Of a stretch of DNA of 64,000 nt, positions 9,013-17,421 are shown one piece after another. The translations under genes and the position numbers were made by a program. How positions within the stretch are numbered: position 1 is the first letter of the stretch; every line of letters begins with the position of its first letter. This DNA comes from an uncultured bacterium (lineage in GTDB: Bacteria; Planctomycetota; UBA1135; GCA-002686595). Location of the stretch: contig CALLKX010000018.1 of assembly GCA_938083085.1 (NCBI GenBank), positions 83,609 through 147,608 on the forward strand, in the 5' to 3' direction. The notes under the pieces are model-generated. The model did no database searches, was not told the DNA's origin, and was given only the letters and a program-made list of their open reading frames with translations.

Positions 9013-9270
9013 TCAGTCGTCCCCGAGCTGCCGCTGCACGACGCCAAGCATGCCGATGACCGTGTTGGCGACATCGGTGCGCTGATCGTCGAGCGCCGTC
9101 TGTGCGAAGGCTGCCGCCTGTTTCTTGAACTTCGCGAAGCTGCGGTGGACCGGTTGATCTCGCTGCTCCTTGCGCTTCATGCGGGACTCGACCTCGCTGA
9201 TCTTGGCCTCGAGATCGGAGATCATCTCGTCCTCGGAACGGCGGGCGCGGCTGGCGTTGGGGCTCGGCAT
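9013..9270 (-). CDS. Small coiled-coil protein of unknown function
   Basis: An 85-aa charged protein. Residues about 12-40 (EDEMISDLEAKISEVESRMK) form a clear heptad coiled coil, followed by a helical segment ending TVIGMLGVVQRQLGDD. It has no signal peptide and no catalytic motif. The start is the ATG at 9270. The opposite-strand frame covering this region has no sensible composition, which favours this strand. It might be a small oligomeric adaptor; function unknown. Confidence 0.55.
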   Translation of the reverse strand: MPSPNASRARRSEDEMISDLEAKISEVESRMKRKEQRDQPVHRSFAKFKKQAAAFAQTALDDQRTDVANTVIGMLGVVQRQLGDD

Positions 9271-9616
9271 CTTTCGAGGTGGGGGCGAGACGCGCCCGTC
9301 GGGCGCGCGGAGGTGGATCGGAGAGCGGGGAGGCCCGGAGAAGGCCCGGAGGAGGCCCGGAGGAGGCGCCGGAGATGGCCCGGAGGAGGCACAGGAGGCT
9401 CAAGGCGGGCCCCGGGGACTCGTTGCGCCGCCCCGGCGAGCCAGGAACGAGGCGGAGAGGCTAACAGCCAACACCGACCTGGGGAGATTCATGGGCGGTC
9501 AAGGGGCCGCTGGTGCCCCAGGGTTGCCTCAGGACGCGGGCAGGTCGGGACCCGGGGCAAAATCAGCCGAGGCGCCCGCCGCCGGAGCCCTCGCTGATCT
9601 ACCCTCTTCGGCCCAA
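9271..9616. other. Divergent spacer with purine-rich repeats upstream of hpt
   Basis: This 346-bp spacer lies between the divergent coiled-coil gene and hpt. Positions about 9325-9400 hold an irregular AGGCCCGGAGGA-type 12-bp repeat, strongly purine-biased on the + strand. No convincing promoter is visible. The hpt frame stays open upstream to 9170, but the extension is Gly/Arg/Ala-rich noise. Confidence 0.4.
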
Positions 9617-10198
9617 ATGACCAGCGTGCATCAAGACATCGACAGCGTCCTCTTCGACGAGGACACCATCGTCGAGGGCATCGAGCGGGTCGCTGCGGCG
9701 ATCACCGAGCGCTTCGAGGGGGGAGACTTGACTGTGGTCTCGATCCTGAAGGGGTCGTGCATCTTCGCCTCCGACCTCATTCGCCGGATCCCGATCCCCC
9801 TGGAGCTCGCCTTCGTGTCGGCGTCGTCTTACGGCGATCGGACGACGTCAGGGGACCTGGAGATCAGCTTCTTCCCGACCGGAGAGATCGAGGGGCGGCG
9901 TCTGCTGCTCGTCGATGACATCCTCGACACCGGCAAGACCATGAACCGCCTCAAGGCCGAATTTCTCGAGAGAGGGGCGGCAGAGGTGGCGACGTGTGTG
10001 TTCCTCGACAAGCCGAGCCGCCGCAGCGTGGACCTCGACGCGGACTTCCGCGTCCACGAGGTCGATGACCTCTTCGTGGTCGGCTACGGGCTCGACTTCG
10101 CGGGGCGCTACCGGAACCTCCCCTACGTCGGCGTCCTCAAACCCGAGATCTACGCGAGCGCAAGCGGTTCGGACATGTCCGTGCCGTCCGCGAGCTGA
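9617..10198 (+). CDS. hpt: Hypoxanthine phosphoribosyltransferase
   Basis: A 193-aa purine-salvage enzyme that transfers ribose-5-phosphate from PRPP to hypoxanthine or guanine, making IMP or GMP. Visible motifs are the LKGSCIFASDL loop (residues 44-54), SYGDRTTSGDL (71-81) with the flexible-loop Ser-Tyr, and the PRPP-binding signature LLLVDDILDTGKT (97-109). GYGLDFAGRYRNLPYVGVL near the end matches the HPRT C-terminal base-binding segment. Start ATG 9617 gives the normal family length. The RluD-type gene follows after 4 bp, suggesting an operon. Confidence 0.92.
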   Translation: MTSVHQDIDSVLFDEDTIVEGIERVAAAITERFEGGDLTVVSILKGSCIFASDLIRRIPIPLELAFVSASSYGDRTTSGDLEISFFPTGEIEGRRLLLVDDILDTGKTMNRLKAEFLERGAAEVATCVFLDKPSRRSVDLDADFRVHEVDDLFVVGYGLDFAGRYRNLPYVGVLKPEIYASASGSDMSVPSAS

Positions 10199-10202
10199 CG
10201 CC

Positions 10203-11204
10203 ATGGATACGTTCGTCGTCGCGGGCGAGCGGGCCGGTCTGGAACTCGACGAGTTCCTCTGCCTTCAGTACCCGGGCCTCTCGAAGGGGTTCCTGCGCCA
10301 GGAAATCGGCGCGGGCAACATCCTGCTGGATGGGATGGACGCGGTCCCTGGCAAGCGCCTGCGACCCAACCAGGTCGTGATCGCCAAGATCGACTGGGAG
10401 CGCGCCCCCAAGAGACCCGTGGCTCCCGGTGTGGAGATCCCGGTTCTTCATGAGGACGAGGACGTGTTGATCGTCAACAAGCCCCACAACCTCGCGGTCG
10501 AACCGGAACGCTGGATGCGTGAGCTGGGGTCCCTCGCGGGCGCCCTGCTCCAGATCGTCGAGGAGCGTGAGGAGGCGGATGATGGGGGGCTGAGCTTCCG
10601 CCCGCGCCTGGTGCATCGCATCGACAAGGACACCACGGGCGCGGTGATCGTGGCCAAGAACCTGGAGGCTGAACGGGCCCTCCGCCAGGCCTTCGAGGCG
10701 GGCACGATCAAAAAGTCCTACCTCGCGCTCGTGGAGGGGGAGCCGTACCTCCAGGACGGTGAGACCATGATGATCGAGCACCCGATCGGTCCTGTGCTGC
10801 GGAAGAATGGCCGCATGCAGGTCGCCAATGACGGGAAGCCCTCGACGACCCGCGTCAGCATCGCCGAGCGGTTCGACGGCTTCACGCTCCTGCGCTGCGA
10901 GCCGATCACCGGGCGCACGCATCAGATCCGGGTCCACCTCAGCCACGACGGCTTCCCCCTCGTGGTGGATCGTTTCTATGGCCGCCGCTCCGAGTTCAAG
11001 CTCTCCGAGTTCAAGGCCGGCTACCGGCCCAAGCGGGGCCTGCCTGAGCGCCCGCTGATCGAACGTCTCACGCTGCACGCCCACGAGGTCGTGCTTCCTC
11101 CCCTCGGCGCGCGGACAGAACCGCTCGAGATCGTGGCCCCCGTGCCACGCGACCTCGAGCGTGTCCTGAAGCAGCTGCGCAAGGTCCGCCCCTCCCGCCA
11201 CTGA
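10203..11204 (+). CDS. RluA/RluD-family pseudouridine synthase
   Basis: A 333-aa RNA-modifying enzyme that isomerises uridine to pseudouridine in rRNA or tRNA. The N-terminus (1-65) looks like an S4 RNA-binding domain (LSKGFLRQEIGAGNILLDG). The catalytic motif HRIDKDTTG lies at residues 138-146 with Asp141, and TGRTHQIRVHLSHDGFPLVVD is the conserved C-terminal motif. It is followed at 8 bp by truD, another pseudouridine synthase, so the two may be co-expressed. Sequence alone does not tell which position it modifies. Confidence 0.9.
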   Translation: MDTFVVAGERAGLELDEFLCLQYPGLSKGFLRQEIGAGNILLDGMDAVPGKRLRPNQVVIAKIDWERAPKRPVAPGVEIPVLHEDEDVLIVNKPHNLAVEPERWMRELGSLAGALLQIVEEREEADDGGLSFRPRLVHRIDKDTTGAVIVAKNLEAERALRQAFEAGTIKKSYLALVEGEPYLQDGETMMIEHPIGPVLRKNGRMQVANDGKPSTTRVSIAERFDGFTLLRCEPITGRTHQIRVHLSHDGFPLVVDRFYGRRSEFKLSEFKAGYRPKRGLPERPLIERLTLHAHEVVLPPLGARTEPLEIVAPVPRDLERVLKQLRKVRPSRH

Positions 11205-11212
11205 TCGCGCCC

Positions 11213-12985
11213 GTGAAGCTCAAAGTCCGCCCTACAGATTTCAAGGTCACCGAACGCCTCCTCCCCGAGGTGCTCGAGTCCTCCGGCCCGCATCGGCTCT
11301 ACCGTGTGCGCAAGGAGAAGCTGACCTCAATGGAGGCCGCCACCGAGCTGGCGAACCTCGTCGGCGTGACCCCGGCGGACATCTCCATGGCGGGCCTCAA
11401 GGACCGTCAGGGGGTGACCACCCAGTACATGAGCATCGAGCGCGGCCCCTCGGTCAGCATGCAGCAGAGGGCCCTTGGGATTCAGACCGTCGGGTGGACG
11501 GCGGCGCCGCTGGACTCCAGCGCCTCGATCGGGAACGAGTTCAGCATCGTGGTACGTGACCTCGACGGGGCCGACTGCGACAGAGTTCGTGACGCCCTGG
11601 AGCCGGTCCGTGAGCACGGACTGCCGAACTACTTCGACGAGCAGCGCTTTGGAAACGTCCGGCATGGACAGGGGTGGATCGTCCTTGACCTCGTCCAAGG
11701 GAACGTGAGCGGCGCACTGCAGCGGCTCATCGCGAGCGCGTCGCCCTACGAGCCGCCCGCCAAGAGGGGGCTCAAGGACGCCCTGTGGCGCAGCTGGGGG
11801 AACTGGTCCGCCTGTCGCTCGATCGCGGGCAAGCTCGGCCGCTATCACTCGGTCTTCGAGCACCTCAAGCGCTACGGCGACGACTTCGCAGGGGCCTTCG
11901 GTCGGGTGGGGACGCGCGAGCGCCTGATCCACCTGTATGCCTTCCAATCTCACCTCTGGAACCGGGCGCTGGCCCACTGGATCGACGAGCACTGCCCGGA
12001 CCGCTTCGGTCTCCCCGGGATCGAGGGGAGGCTGTCGATTCCCAAGGGCGAGCTGCTGCTGCCCGCGCACTGGAACGAGTCTCTGGTCCTTCCCGGTGAG
12101 CGCCTTGACGGCGTGGACGATCCGGAGCAGCGAGCGCTCTTCGAGCGCGTCCTCCAGGGGATGGAGCTGCGCCCTGATGACCTCCAGCTGCCTGACGTCC
12201 CTGGCTTCCAGCTGAAGCCTGAGGCGCGCCCTGCGATCGTGCGGCCGATGGAACTCAGGGTCCGTCCTGCCGAGCAGGACAACGAGTTCCGCGGCAGGAG
12301 GATGCTGCGGCTCTCCTTCGCGCTCCCGAGGGGGGCCTACGCGACGATGGTGCTTCGCCGCCTCGTCGGGCCTGAGAGCCGTGGAGGCGCGCCGTACGAG
12401 GCTCGTGAGGGCAGCGCGCCGCGCCGGGGAAGTCGCCGCGGAGGCCGTGGTCGCGGGTTCACCCCCAGGGATGACCGCGGAGAGTACGGTGACGACCGAG
12501 GTGGCGCGGGCCGTCGTGGTGCTCGGCGCGGAGCGCGACGAGGCGCTCGGCGGGGCGCGGGTCGCGGCTTCAGCCGGGACGACCGCGGCGATGGGCAAGG
12601 CCAGGGCTACGGCGGTCGCGAGGATCGCGGAGACTTCGGCGGTGACCGCTACGGCAGCGGTGGCGGAAGTCGACGGGGCGGTGGACGTGGCGGCGGGCGC
12701 CGTGGCGGAGGGTTCGTGCGCCAGGGCGATCGGGAGGAGTCTGGAGGCGGCTCCTGGAGCCGTCCGGATCACGGCGAAGGCCAGGGCAGTGGCCGCGGTG
12801 GTGGCTATGGCGGCGGCTCAGGCGGCGGCTCAGGCGGCGGCTATGGGGGAGGGTACGGTGGCGGCGACCAGGGCGGCGGCAGCCGTCGCGGCGGCGGCCG
12901 GCGGGGCGGTGGAGCCCGGCGCGGGGCGCGAGGTGGAGGAGGGAGAGGCAGCTCTCGTCGCGGCGGCGGGGCCCGCCGTCGCTGA
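11213..12985 (+). CDS. truD: tRNA pseudouridine(13) synthase TruD with a long RGG-type tail
   Basis: TruD makes pseudouridine at tRNA position 13. The start is GTG at 11213. The motif GLKDRQGVT (61-69) carries catalytic Asp64, and NYFDEQRFG is the second family signature. The catalytic part ends near residue 387 (MVLRRLVG). It is followed by about 200 residues made almost only of Gly, Arg, Ser and Asp, with many RGG, RRGGG and GGYGG units (residues about 388-590). This tail is not part of known TruD structures and resembles eukaryotic RGG/RNA-binding or phase-separating tails. The reading frame stays open through a low-complexity region, so I consider the tail real. Confidence 0.88.
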   Translation: MKLKVRPTDFKVTERLLPEVLESSGPHRLYRVRKEKLTSMEAATELANLVGVTPADISMAGLKDRQGVTTQYMSIERGPSVSMQQRALGIQTVGWTAAPLDSSASIGNEFSIVVRDLDGADCDRVRDALEPVREHGLPNYFDEQRFGNVRHGQGWIVLDLVQGNVSGALQRLIASASPYEPPAKRGLKDALWRSWGNWSACRSIAGKLGRYHSVFEHLKRYGDDFAGAFGRVGTRERLIHLYAFQSHLWNRALAHWIDEHCPDRFGLPGIEGRLSIPKGELLLPAHWNESLVLPGERLDGVDDPEQRALFERVLQGMELRPDDLQLPDVPGFQLKPEARPAIVRPMELRVRPAEQDNEFRGRRMLRLSFALPRGAYATMVLRRLVGPESRGGAPYEAREGSAPRRGSRRGGRGRGFTPRDDRGEYGDDRGGAGRRGARRGARRGARRGAGRGFSRDDRGDGQGQGYGGREDRGDFGGDRYGSGGGSRRGGGRGGGRRGGGFVRQGDREESGGGSWSRPDHGEGQGSGRGGGYGGGSGGGSGGGYGGGYGGGDQGGGSRRGGGRRGGGARRGARGGGGRGSSRRGGGARRR

Positions 12986-13057
12986 CCCTCCTGGCCGGGA
13001 GGGCTCGAGGGAGAGTCGCCATGACGCCGGGAGGGCCAGCGTCGTATCATCCGGCGC

Positions 13058-13963
13058 ATGTCTGACCTTCCCTCCGAATCCGTCGCCGAGGAACCCGCCG
13101 TCGGGGTGATCGGCGGTTCCGGCCTGTACGAAATCGACGGCATCTCTGACATCGAAGAGGTGGTGCTCTCGACGCCCTTTGGCGACCCGAGCGATGCGTT
13201 CGTCGTGGGGAGGCTGGAGGGTGTCCGGATGGTCTTCCTCCCTCGCCACGGGCGAGGTCACCGGATCAACCCGTCGGAGATCAACTATCGCGCGAACATC
13301 TGGGGCATGAAGCGCCTCGGGGTCACGCGGATCCTCGCCATCGGTGCGGTTGGATCACTCCGCGAGGAGATCCCCCCCGGCGACTTTGTCGCCGTCGATC
13401 AGTTCATTGATCGAACCCGCCACCGGGCAGACACCTTCTTCGAGGGGGGGGTGGTCGCCCACGTCATGTTCGGGGATCCGGTCTGCCCGGCGGTACGAGC
13501 TGAGCTTCGGGACGCCGCGACGGGGGCTGGCGTGACCGTGCACGACGGCGGGACGTACGTGTGCATGGAGGGCCCGCAGTTCTCCACGCGCGCCGAGTCC
13601 AACATGTACCGCGGGCTAGGCGCCCACGTCATCGGGATGACCAACCTCCAGGAAGCGAAGCTCTCCCGCGAGGCGGAGATCTGCTACGCCACGCTCGCGA
13701 TGTCCACCGACTACGACTGCTGGCACGAGGGGCACGACGATGTGACGGTGGACGCGATCCTCGAGGTCATGTCGCGGAACGTCGGGCACGCGCGCGAGGC
13801 CGTGCGCCTGGCGGCGCCCAAGGTCGCCGCTCTCGGCCCCTGCGCCTGCCACAGCGCCCTCCAGGGCGCCATCCTCACCGCTCCCGATGCCATCTCAGAG
13901 GCCGCGCGACTGCGCGTCGGGCTCCTGCTTAGCCGGACGCTCGAGTCGGGCGGAGGCTCCTGA
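13058..13963 (+). CDS. mtnP: S-methyl-5'-thioadenosine phosphorylase
   Basis: A 301-aa purine nucleoside phosphorylase-family enzyme that cleaves methylthioadenosine to adenine and methylthioribose-1-phosphate (methionine salvage, polyamine by-product recycling). Visible motifs: GVIGGSGLYEI at the N-terminus, the phosphate-binding RHGRGHRINPSEINYRAN, and the MTAP-specific substrate loops CMEGPQFSTRAES and MSTDYDCW. ATG at 13058 follows a short spacer after truD. The stop overlaps the start of the M28 peptidase by one base (TGATG). Confidence 0.9.
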   Translation: MSDLPSESVAEEPAVGVIGGSGLYEIDGISDIEEVVLSTPFGDPSDAFVVGRLEGVRMVFLPRHGRGHRINPSEINYRANIWGMKRLGVTRILAIGAVGSLREEIPPGDFVAVDQFIDRTRHRADTFFEGGVVAHVMFGDPVCPAVRAELRDAATGAGVTVHDGGTYVCMEGPQFSTRAESNMYRGLGAHVIGMTNLQEAKLSREAEICYATLAMSTDYDCWHEGHDDVTVDAILEVMSRNVGHAREAVRLAAPKVAALGPCACHSALQGAILTAPDAISEAARLRVGLLLSRTLESGGGS

Positions 13964-15765
13964 TGAGAGCGACTCTCCTGGCTCCGGCAGTGGCCGGCAT
14001 CGCCGCCGCCTTCCTCGGGGCGTGCAGCTCCGCCTCGGGACCGCCGCTCCCCGAGAAGTTCGAGCAGCGCTCACCCGTCGCCGGGGCCCATGACGGGCCG
14101 CCCGTGGATCAGGGGCAGACGGGCAGCGCCCGGTTTGTCCACCCGCTCCTGGATGCCTACGACGCTGAGGCCGCCATGGGCGTGGCGGTGTTCATCGACG
14201 GCTTCTACCGCGCACCCGCAAGCAGGGGCTACGAGGAGTCGATCGAGCGTGTCCTCGCCGCTCTCTACGGCGCCGGCTTTGGCGCGACAGATGGCTTCAA
14301 GCTGTCTGTCCCAAGGCGCCCGATGGAGGCCATGGCTTGGACCCCTGTGTCGGCGAGGCTGACCGCCGTCGCCAGTGGACAGGCCGTCGACGAGGCCGCG
14401 AAGCGCGGTGTAAAGCCCCGCGCCGGGAGTGGTCGCGAGATCGAGCTGATGCGCTTCGATACGGAGCGCGATGTCCACCGGGCGATGCTCCCGCTTGGAG
14501 CCCCAAGCTGCAGCCTCGAGGGGCCCCTGGGGCTCGGCCTCGATGAGGTCGAGCCGGGCCGGGTGCTGTTGACTGACCGCCCGCTGAAGGTGGTCGAGCA
14601 GGCTGCCGTAGAGGCCGGCGCGATCGCGATCATCTCGGACTACGTCTTTCCGTACTGCGTCGATCCGACGGGTAGCAAGCGCGACTTCGACGCGGTCTTC
14701 TGCGATGAGGTCCGGCCGGGCTCGACGATCCCGAGCTTCCAGGTCTCGGAGCGGATCGGGGCCACGCTCCGGACGGCTGCGCAGGTCGGGACTCGCGTCA
14801 AGCTCGAGGCGGAGGTGCGGCGAGAAGAGCGCCTGCTGCGAACGGTCCTCGCCACCATCGAGGGCGCCGAGCGCCCGGAAGAGGTCGTCTTCGTCCTGGG
14901 GCACGTGGATGGCGCAGGCGCCAATGACAACGCCGCAGGGGCGGCGGGCGTGGTCGAACTGGCGGTGTCGATGAAGCGCCTGATCGAGGCTGGCACCCTG
15001 GACCCGCCCCGGCGATCGGTCTGCTTTGTCTTTGGTACCGAGACCGGCGCGGGCGCGACGGCGGTGGAGGAGAGCGGCGGAGTGCCGGTCGCCGCTATCG
15101 TCGCGGACATGATCGCAGCCGATGCGGGGGAGACCGGCGCGATCTGCCTCCTGGAGCGTGGGTGGGATCCCGCGAGCGTGTTCCCCTTGCTGCCCGACGA
15201 GCACACGCCCTGGGCCTCAGTGGTGCCGGTCCCGGGGGGCCCGATGGTGCCCCATGGACTGTCGATCATCTGCCGCGAGGCGCTGATCGACGTGAGCTAC
15301 GCCGAGCTGGCGCGCGGCGGGCAGGCCTGGGAGACCGGGGAGCACCCCTGGGAGGGTGGGGGAGACCAGCAGAGCTTCCTCGTCGAAGGGGTCGCGTCTT
15401 CGCTCTTCTGGCACTTCACGGACTTCACCTTCCATACGAGCCTGGACCGGATGGACATGGTGGATCCTGAAGAACTCAGGCGCACCGCTGTCGCTGTCGG
15501 AGCCGCGGCCTTGGCGGTGGCGGACGCCCGACCCATGGATCTGGAGCGACACCTGGACACGCTCAACCTCGAACGTCGCGTTCGTCTGGACGCCGTGGTT
15601 CGGGAGGAGGCGGGACCCGAGGCGGAGGAGCTCTGGAAGGCGTGGTTCAAGGGAGCTCGCTTCTGGCTCAAGGCGCTCACAGCTGGTGAGGCGCTGCCCG
15701 AGGCCGAACCGCTCAGATTCTCGGTCGCGCCAGAGGCTGCTGGCGCAGACGACTCCGGGGAGTAA
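13963..15765 (+). CDS. M28-family metallopeptidase lipoprotein
   Basis: A 600-aa exported protein with a lipobox signal peptide (MRATLLAPAVAGIAAAFLGAC). The catalytic core resembles the M28 zinc aminopeptidases: GHVDGAGANDNAAGAAG with H314 and D322, GTETGAGA where the family normally has the EE pair, ADMIAAD, and a C-terminal His motif HFTDFTFHTSLDRMDMVD. The second acidic position reads ET rather than EE, so metal binding may be slightly altered. It is translationally linked to mtnP through a one-base overlap. Likely acts in the periplasm on peptides; substrate unknown. Confidence 0.8.
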   Translation: MRATLLAPAVAGIAAAFLGACSSASGPPLPEKFEQRSPVAGAHDGPPVDQGQTGSARFVHPLLDAYDAEAAMGVAVFIDGFYRAPASRGYEESIERVLAALYGAGFGATDGFKLSVPRRPMEAMAWTPVSARLTAVASGQAVDEAAKRGVKPRAGSGREIELMRFDTERDVHRAMLPLGAPSCSLEGPLGLGLDEVEPGRVLLTDRPLKVVEQAAVEAGAIAIISDYVFPYCVDPTGSKRDFDAVFCDEVRPGSTIPSFQVSERIGATLRTAAQVGTRVKLEAEVRREERLLRTVLATIEGAERPEEVVFVLGHVDGAGANDNAAGAAGVVELAVSMKRLIEAGTLDPPRRSVCFVFGTETGAGATAVEESGGVPVAAIVADMIAADAGETGAICLLERGWDPASVFPLLPDEHTPWASVVPVPGGPMVPHGLSIICREALIDVSYAELARGGQAWETGEHPWEGGGDQQSFLVEGVASSLFWHFTDFTFHTSLDRMDMVDPEELRRTAVAVGAAALAVADARPMDLERHLDTLNLERRVRLDAVVREEAGPEAEELWKAWFKGARFWLKALTAGEALPEAEPLRFSVAPEAAGADDSGE

Positions 15766-15958
15766 CCACCGGGGCGGGCGCTCTCTCGAAGGGGGCTCGC
15801 CTGCGCTAGAGACTGTGCTCCCACGGTCTCCCGCAGGCCGCCGGAGGCCACTACCGTTCGGCGGGGGCCCCACGCGGATGGGGGCCATGCGGATGAAGCC
15901 TGGGCGGACGTGACGTGGCGTGGCGCCCCCTCGCCCCTCGCAGAGGCTCCGCGGCTAC

Positions 15959-16014
15959 GGGGCCGGGCCTACGGGGCCGGACCTACGAGGACGGGCCTAC
16001 GAGGACGGGCCTAC
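15959..16014. repeat. Four 14-bp tandem repeats in an intergenic region
   Basis: Four consecutive units: GGGGCCGGGCCTAC, GGGGCCGGACCTAC and two copies of GAGGACGGGCCTAC. They lie between the convergent M28 peptidase and EF-hand genes, ending just before the EF-hand stop. No terminator-like T-tract accompanies them. Confidence 0.85.
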
Positions 16015-16025
16015 GGGTAAGCGGG

Positions 16026-17093
16026 CTACCGGTTGATCGCGCCCGCGTCCGTTGCCTCGGGCGGCGACATGGAGGCGACGAACTCGGCCTCGCTCATCCT
16101 TCCGTCCCCATCGAGGTCGAGCGTCGCGAGCACGCTGGAGAGACGAACCGGTGCGAAGGCCGTGCCCTCCAGCCGTTCAAGATCTCGGAGGCTGACGAAC
16201 CCATCGCGGTCGACGTCAAGTCGGTGGAACGGCGGGACCGGGCCCTTGATCCTGGGGGGGACGTTCTCGCCTCTCTCGATCGGACGCCCGAACATGTCGA
16301 CGACGGACCGCCCGGTCGGCATGGTGTCGGCCGGGCGCACTTGTCTCTGACGGGGGGCGAGCAGCGGAACGATGCGATCAAGCTCGTCGAGCTCGAGCAC
16401 CCCCGACCCGTCGGAATCATGACGGTCCATGGTCTTCGCGGAGCTAAGCCGGTCGGGCGAACTCCCCTGGTAGTCGATCAGGAGCCGCTCGAGTTCGACC
16501 GGGCTGAGCGCTCCGTCCAGGTCGATGTCGTAGGCGGTCCGGAGTTGCTCCGCGTCACGGGCCGGTGGCTTGACCAGCCCCGCAGGGACGTTCGGCTCGC
16601 CGATGATCCTCCCGGCGGTGGCCTCGATGTTCACGAACTCGCTGAACTCAGCGAGGGTCAGGCGACCGTCGTTATCCGTATCGAAGACCCGATAGCGGGC
16701 GGCGTCGAAGCGCATGGTCGCCTTGGCCTCGGAGAAGGAGATCCACCCGGATCCACTCGCATCGGCCATGGAGAAGTACTTGCGCTGCGTCTGCGGCGGG
16801 AGGGCGCCGATGGCCCTCTGGACGACGCCGTCGTCCGCGGGCACGTCATTCGAGGTCTGGTTGCCGCTGGCTTCGCGCCCCGTACTGCCGCGTTCAGCGG
16901 CACCGCGCTGGGTAGCACCGCGCTGGGTGGAACCACGCTGGGCGGCACCACGCTGAGAGAGACTGGGCTCGGTGACCCTGCTCGCTTCTCCACCGCCCCG
17001 GGGCCCTCCACCTTCAGCGGTCAGGGCGGCTCCAGCCGAGGCCGCGGCGAACCCGGAGACGGCGAGGGACAGGATCAGCGTGGAGAGCTTCAT
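16026..17093 (-). CDS. Exported EF-hand protein with six calcium-binding loops
   Basis: A 355-aa protein with a Sec signal peptide (MKLSTLILSLAVSGFAAASAGA), which sets the start at 17093. A low-complexity segment of pentapeptides (QRGAA/QRGST/QRGAT) follows at about residues 45-67. The rest carries six EF-hand loops: DASGSGWISFSE, DTDNDGRLTLAE, DIDLDGALSPVE, DSDGSGVLELDE, DVDRDGFVSLRD and DLDGDGRMSEAE. Most have the expected D-x-D/N-x-D/S-G pattern and a Glu or Asp at position 12. Exported EF-hand proteins are frequent in Planctomycetota; the specific role is unknown. Confidence 0.85.
   Translation of the reverse strand: MKLSTLILSLAVSGFAAASAGAALTAEGGGPRGGGEASRVTEPSLSQRGAAQRGSTQRGATQRGAAERGSTGREASGNQTSNDVPADDGVVQRAIGALPPQTQRKYFSMADASGSGWISFSEAKATMRFDAARYRVFDTDNDGRLTLAEFSEFVNIEATAGRIIGEPNVPAGLVKPPARDAEQLRTAYDIDLDGALSPVELERLLIDYQGSSPDRLSSAKTMDRHDSDGSGVLELDELDRIVPLLAPRQRQVRPADTMPTGRSVVDMFGRPIERGENVPPRIKGPVPPFHRLDVDRDGFVSLRDLERLEGTAFAPVRLSSVLATLDLDGDGRMSEAEFVASMSPPEATDAGAINR
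16898..16957. repeat. Four 15-bp coding repeats (QRG pentapeptides)
   Basis: Four units of 15 bp with the core CACCGCGCTGGG or CACCACGCTGGG. On the minus strand they encode the QRG(A/S)(A/T) pentapeptide repeat of the EF-hand protein. Confidence 0.85.
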
Positions 17094-17421
17094 GTGGGAA
17101 GTATCGGACGTTGGCGTGCTTCGTTGGATGGCACCGAGGGGAAATCCCCTGGCGGAACCCCGATCTGGGCGCGGAGGCGACTCCGGGCCATGGGGGGGCC
17201 CATGGGGGGGCCATGGGGGCCCATCCGCGGGGTGGGAGACCGGATCCGAACGAGCTGAGCGATCCCATGGAGGGGACTCATGGAGGGGACCCATGGAGGG
17301 GACCCCGTCAGACGCGAAGGAGCCGCAGGACCAGGAACCAAGCCCAGGACGGTGGCTCAGCCCCCTCGGTCAGAGCGGCCGAGGGCGGGCCGGAGCAGGC
17401 CCACGCTCGGCCCTGGTCGAC
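17094..17421. other. G-rich spacer upstream of the EF-hand gene
   Basis: A 328-bp spacer between the symporter stop and the EF-hand start (both minus strand). It has runs of G and alternating CCATGGGGGGGCC blocks around 17186-17223, and three 13-bp repeats (CATGGAGGGGAC plus T or C) at 17266-17304. Such G-tracts could form quadruplexes. No promoter or terminator is recognisable. Confidence 0.4.
17266..17304. repeat. Three 13-bp tandem repeats
   Basis: CATGGAGGGGACT (17266-17278) followed by two copies of CATGGAGGGGACC (17279-17291, 17292-17304), in the spacer between the symporter and EF-hand genes. Confidence 0.85.

Noticed and set aside
15915..17258. Long + strand frame opposite the EF-hand gene
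   Set aside because: The minus strand encodes a signal peptide and six EF-hand loops; the + frame is a shadow of GC-rich codons.
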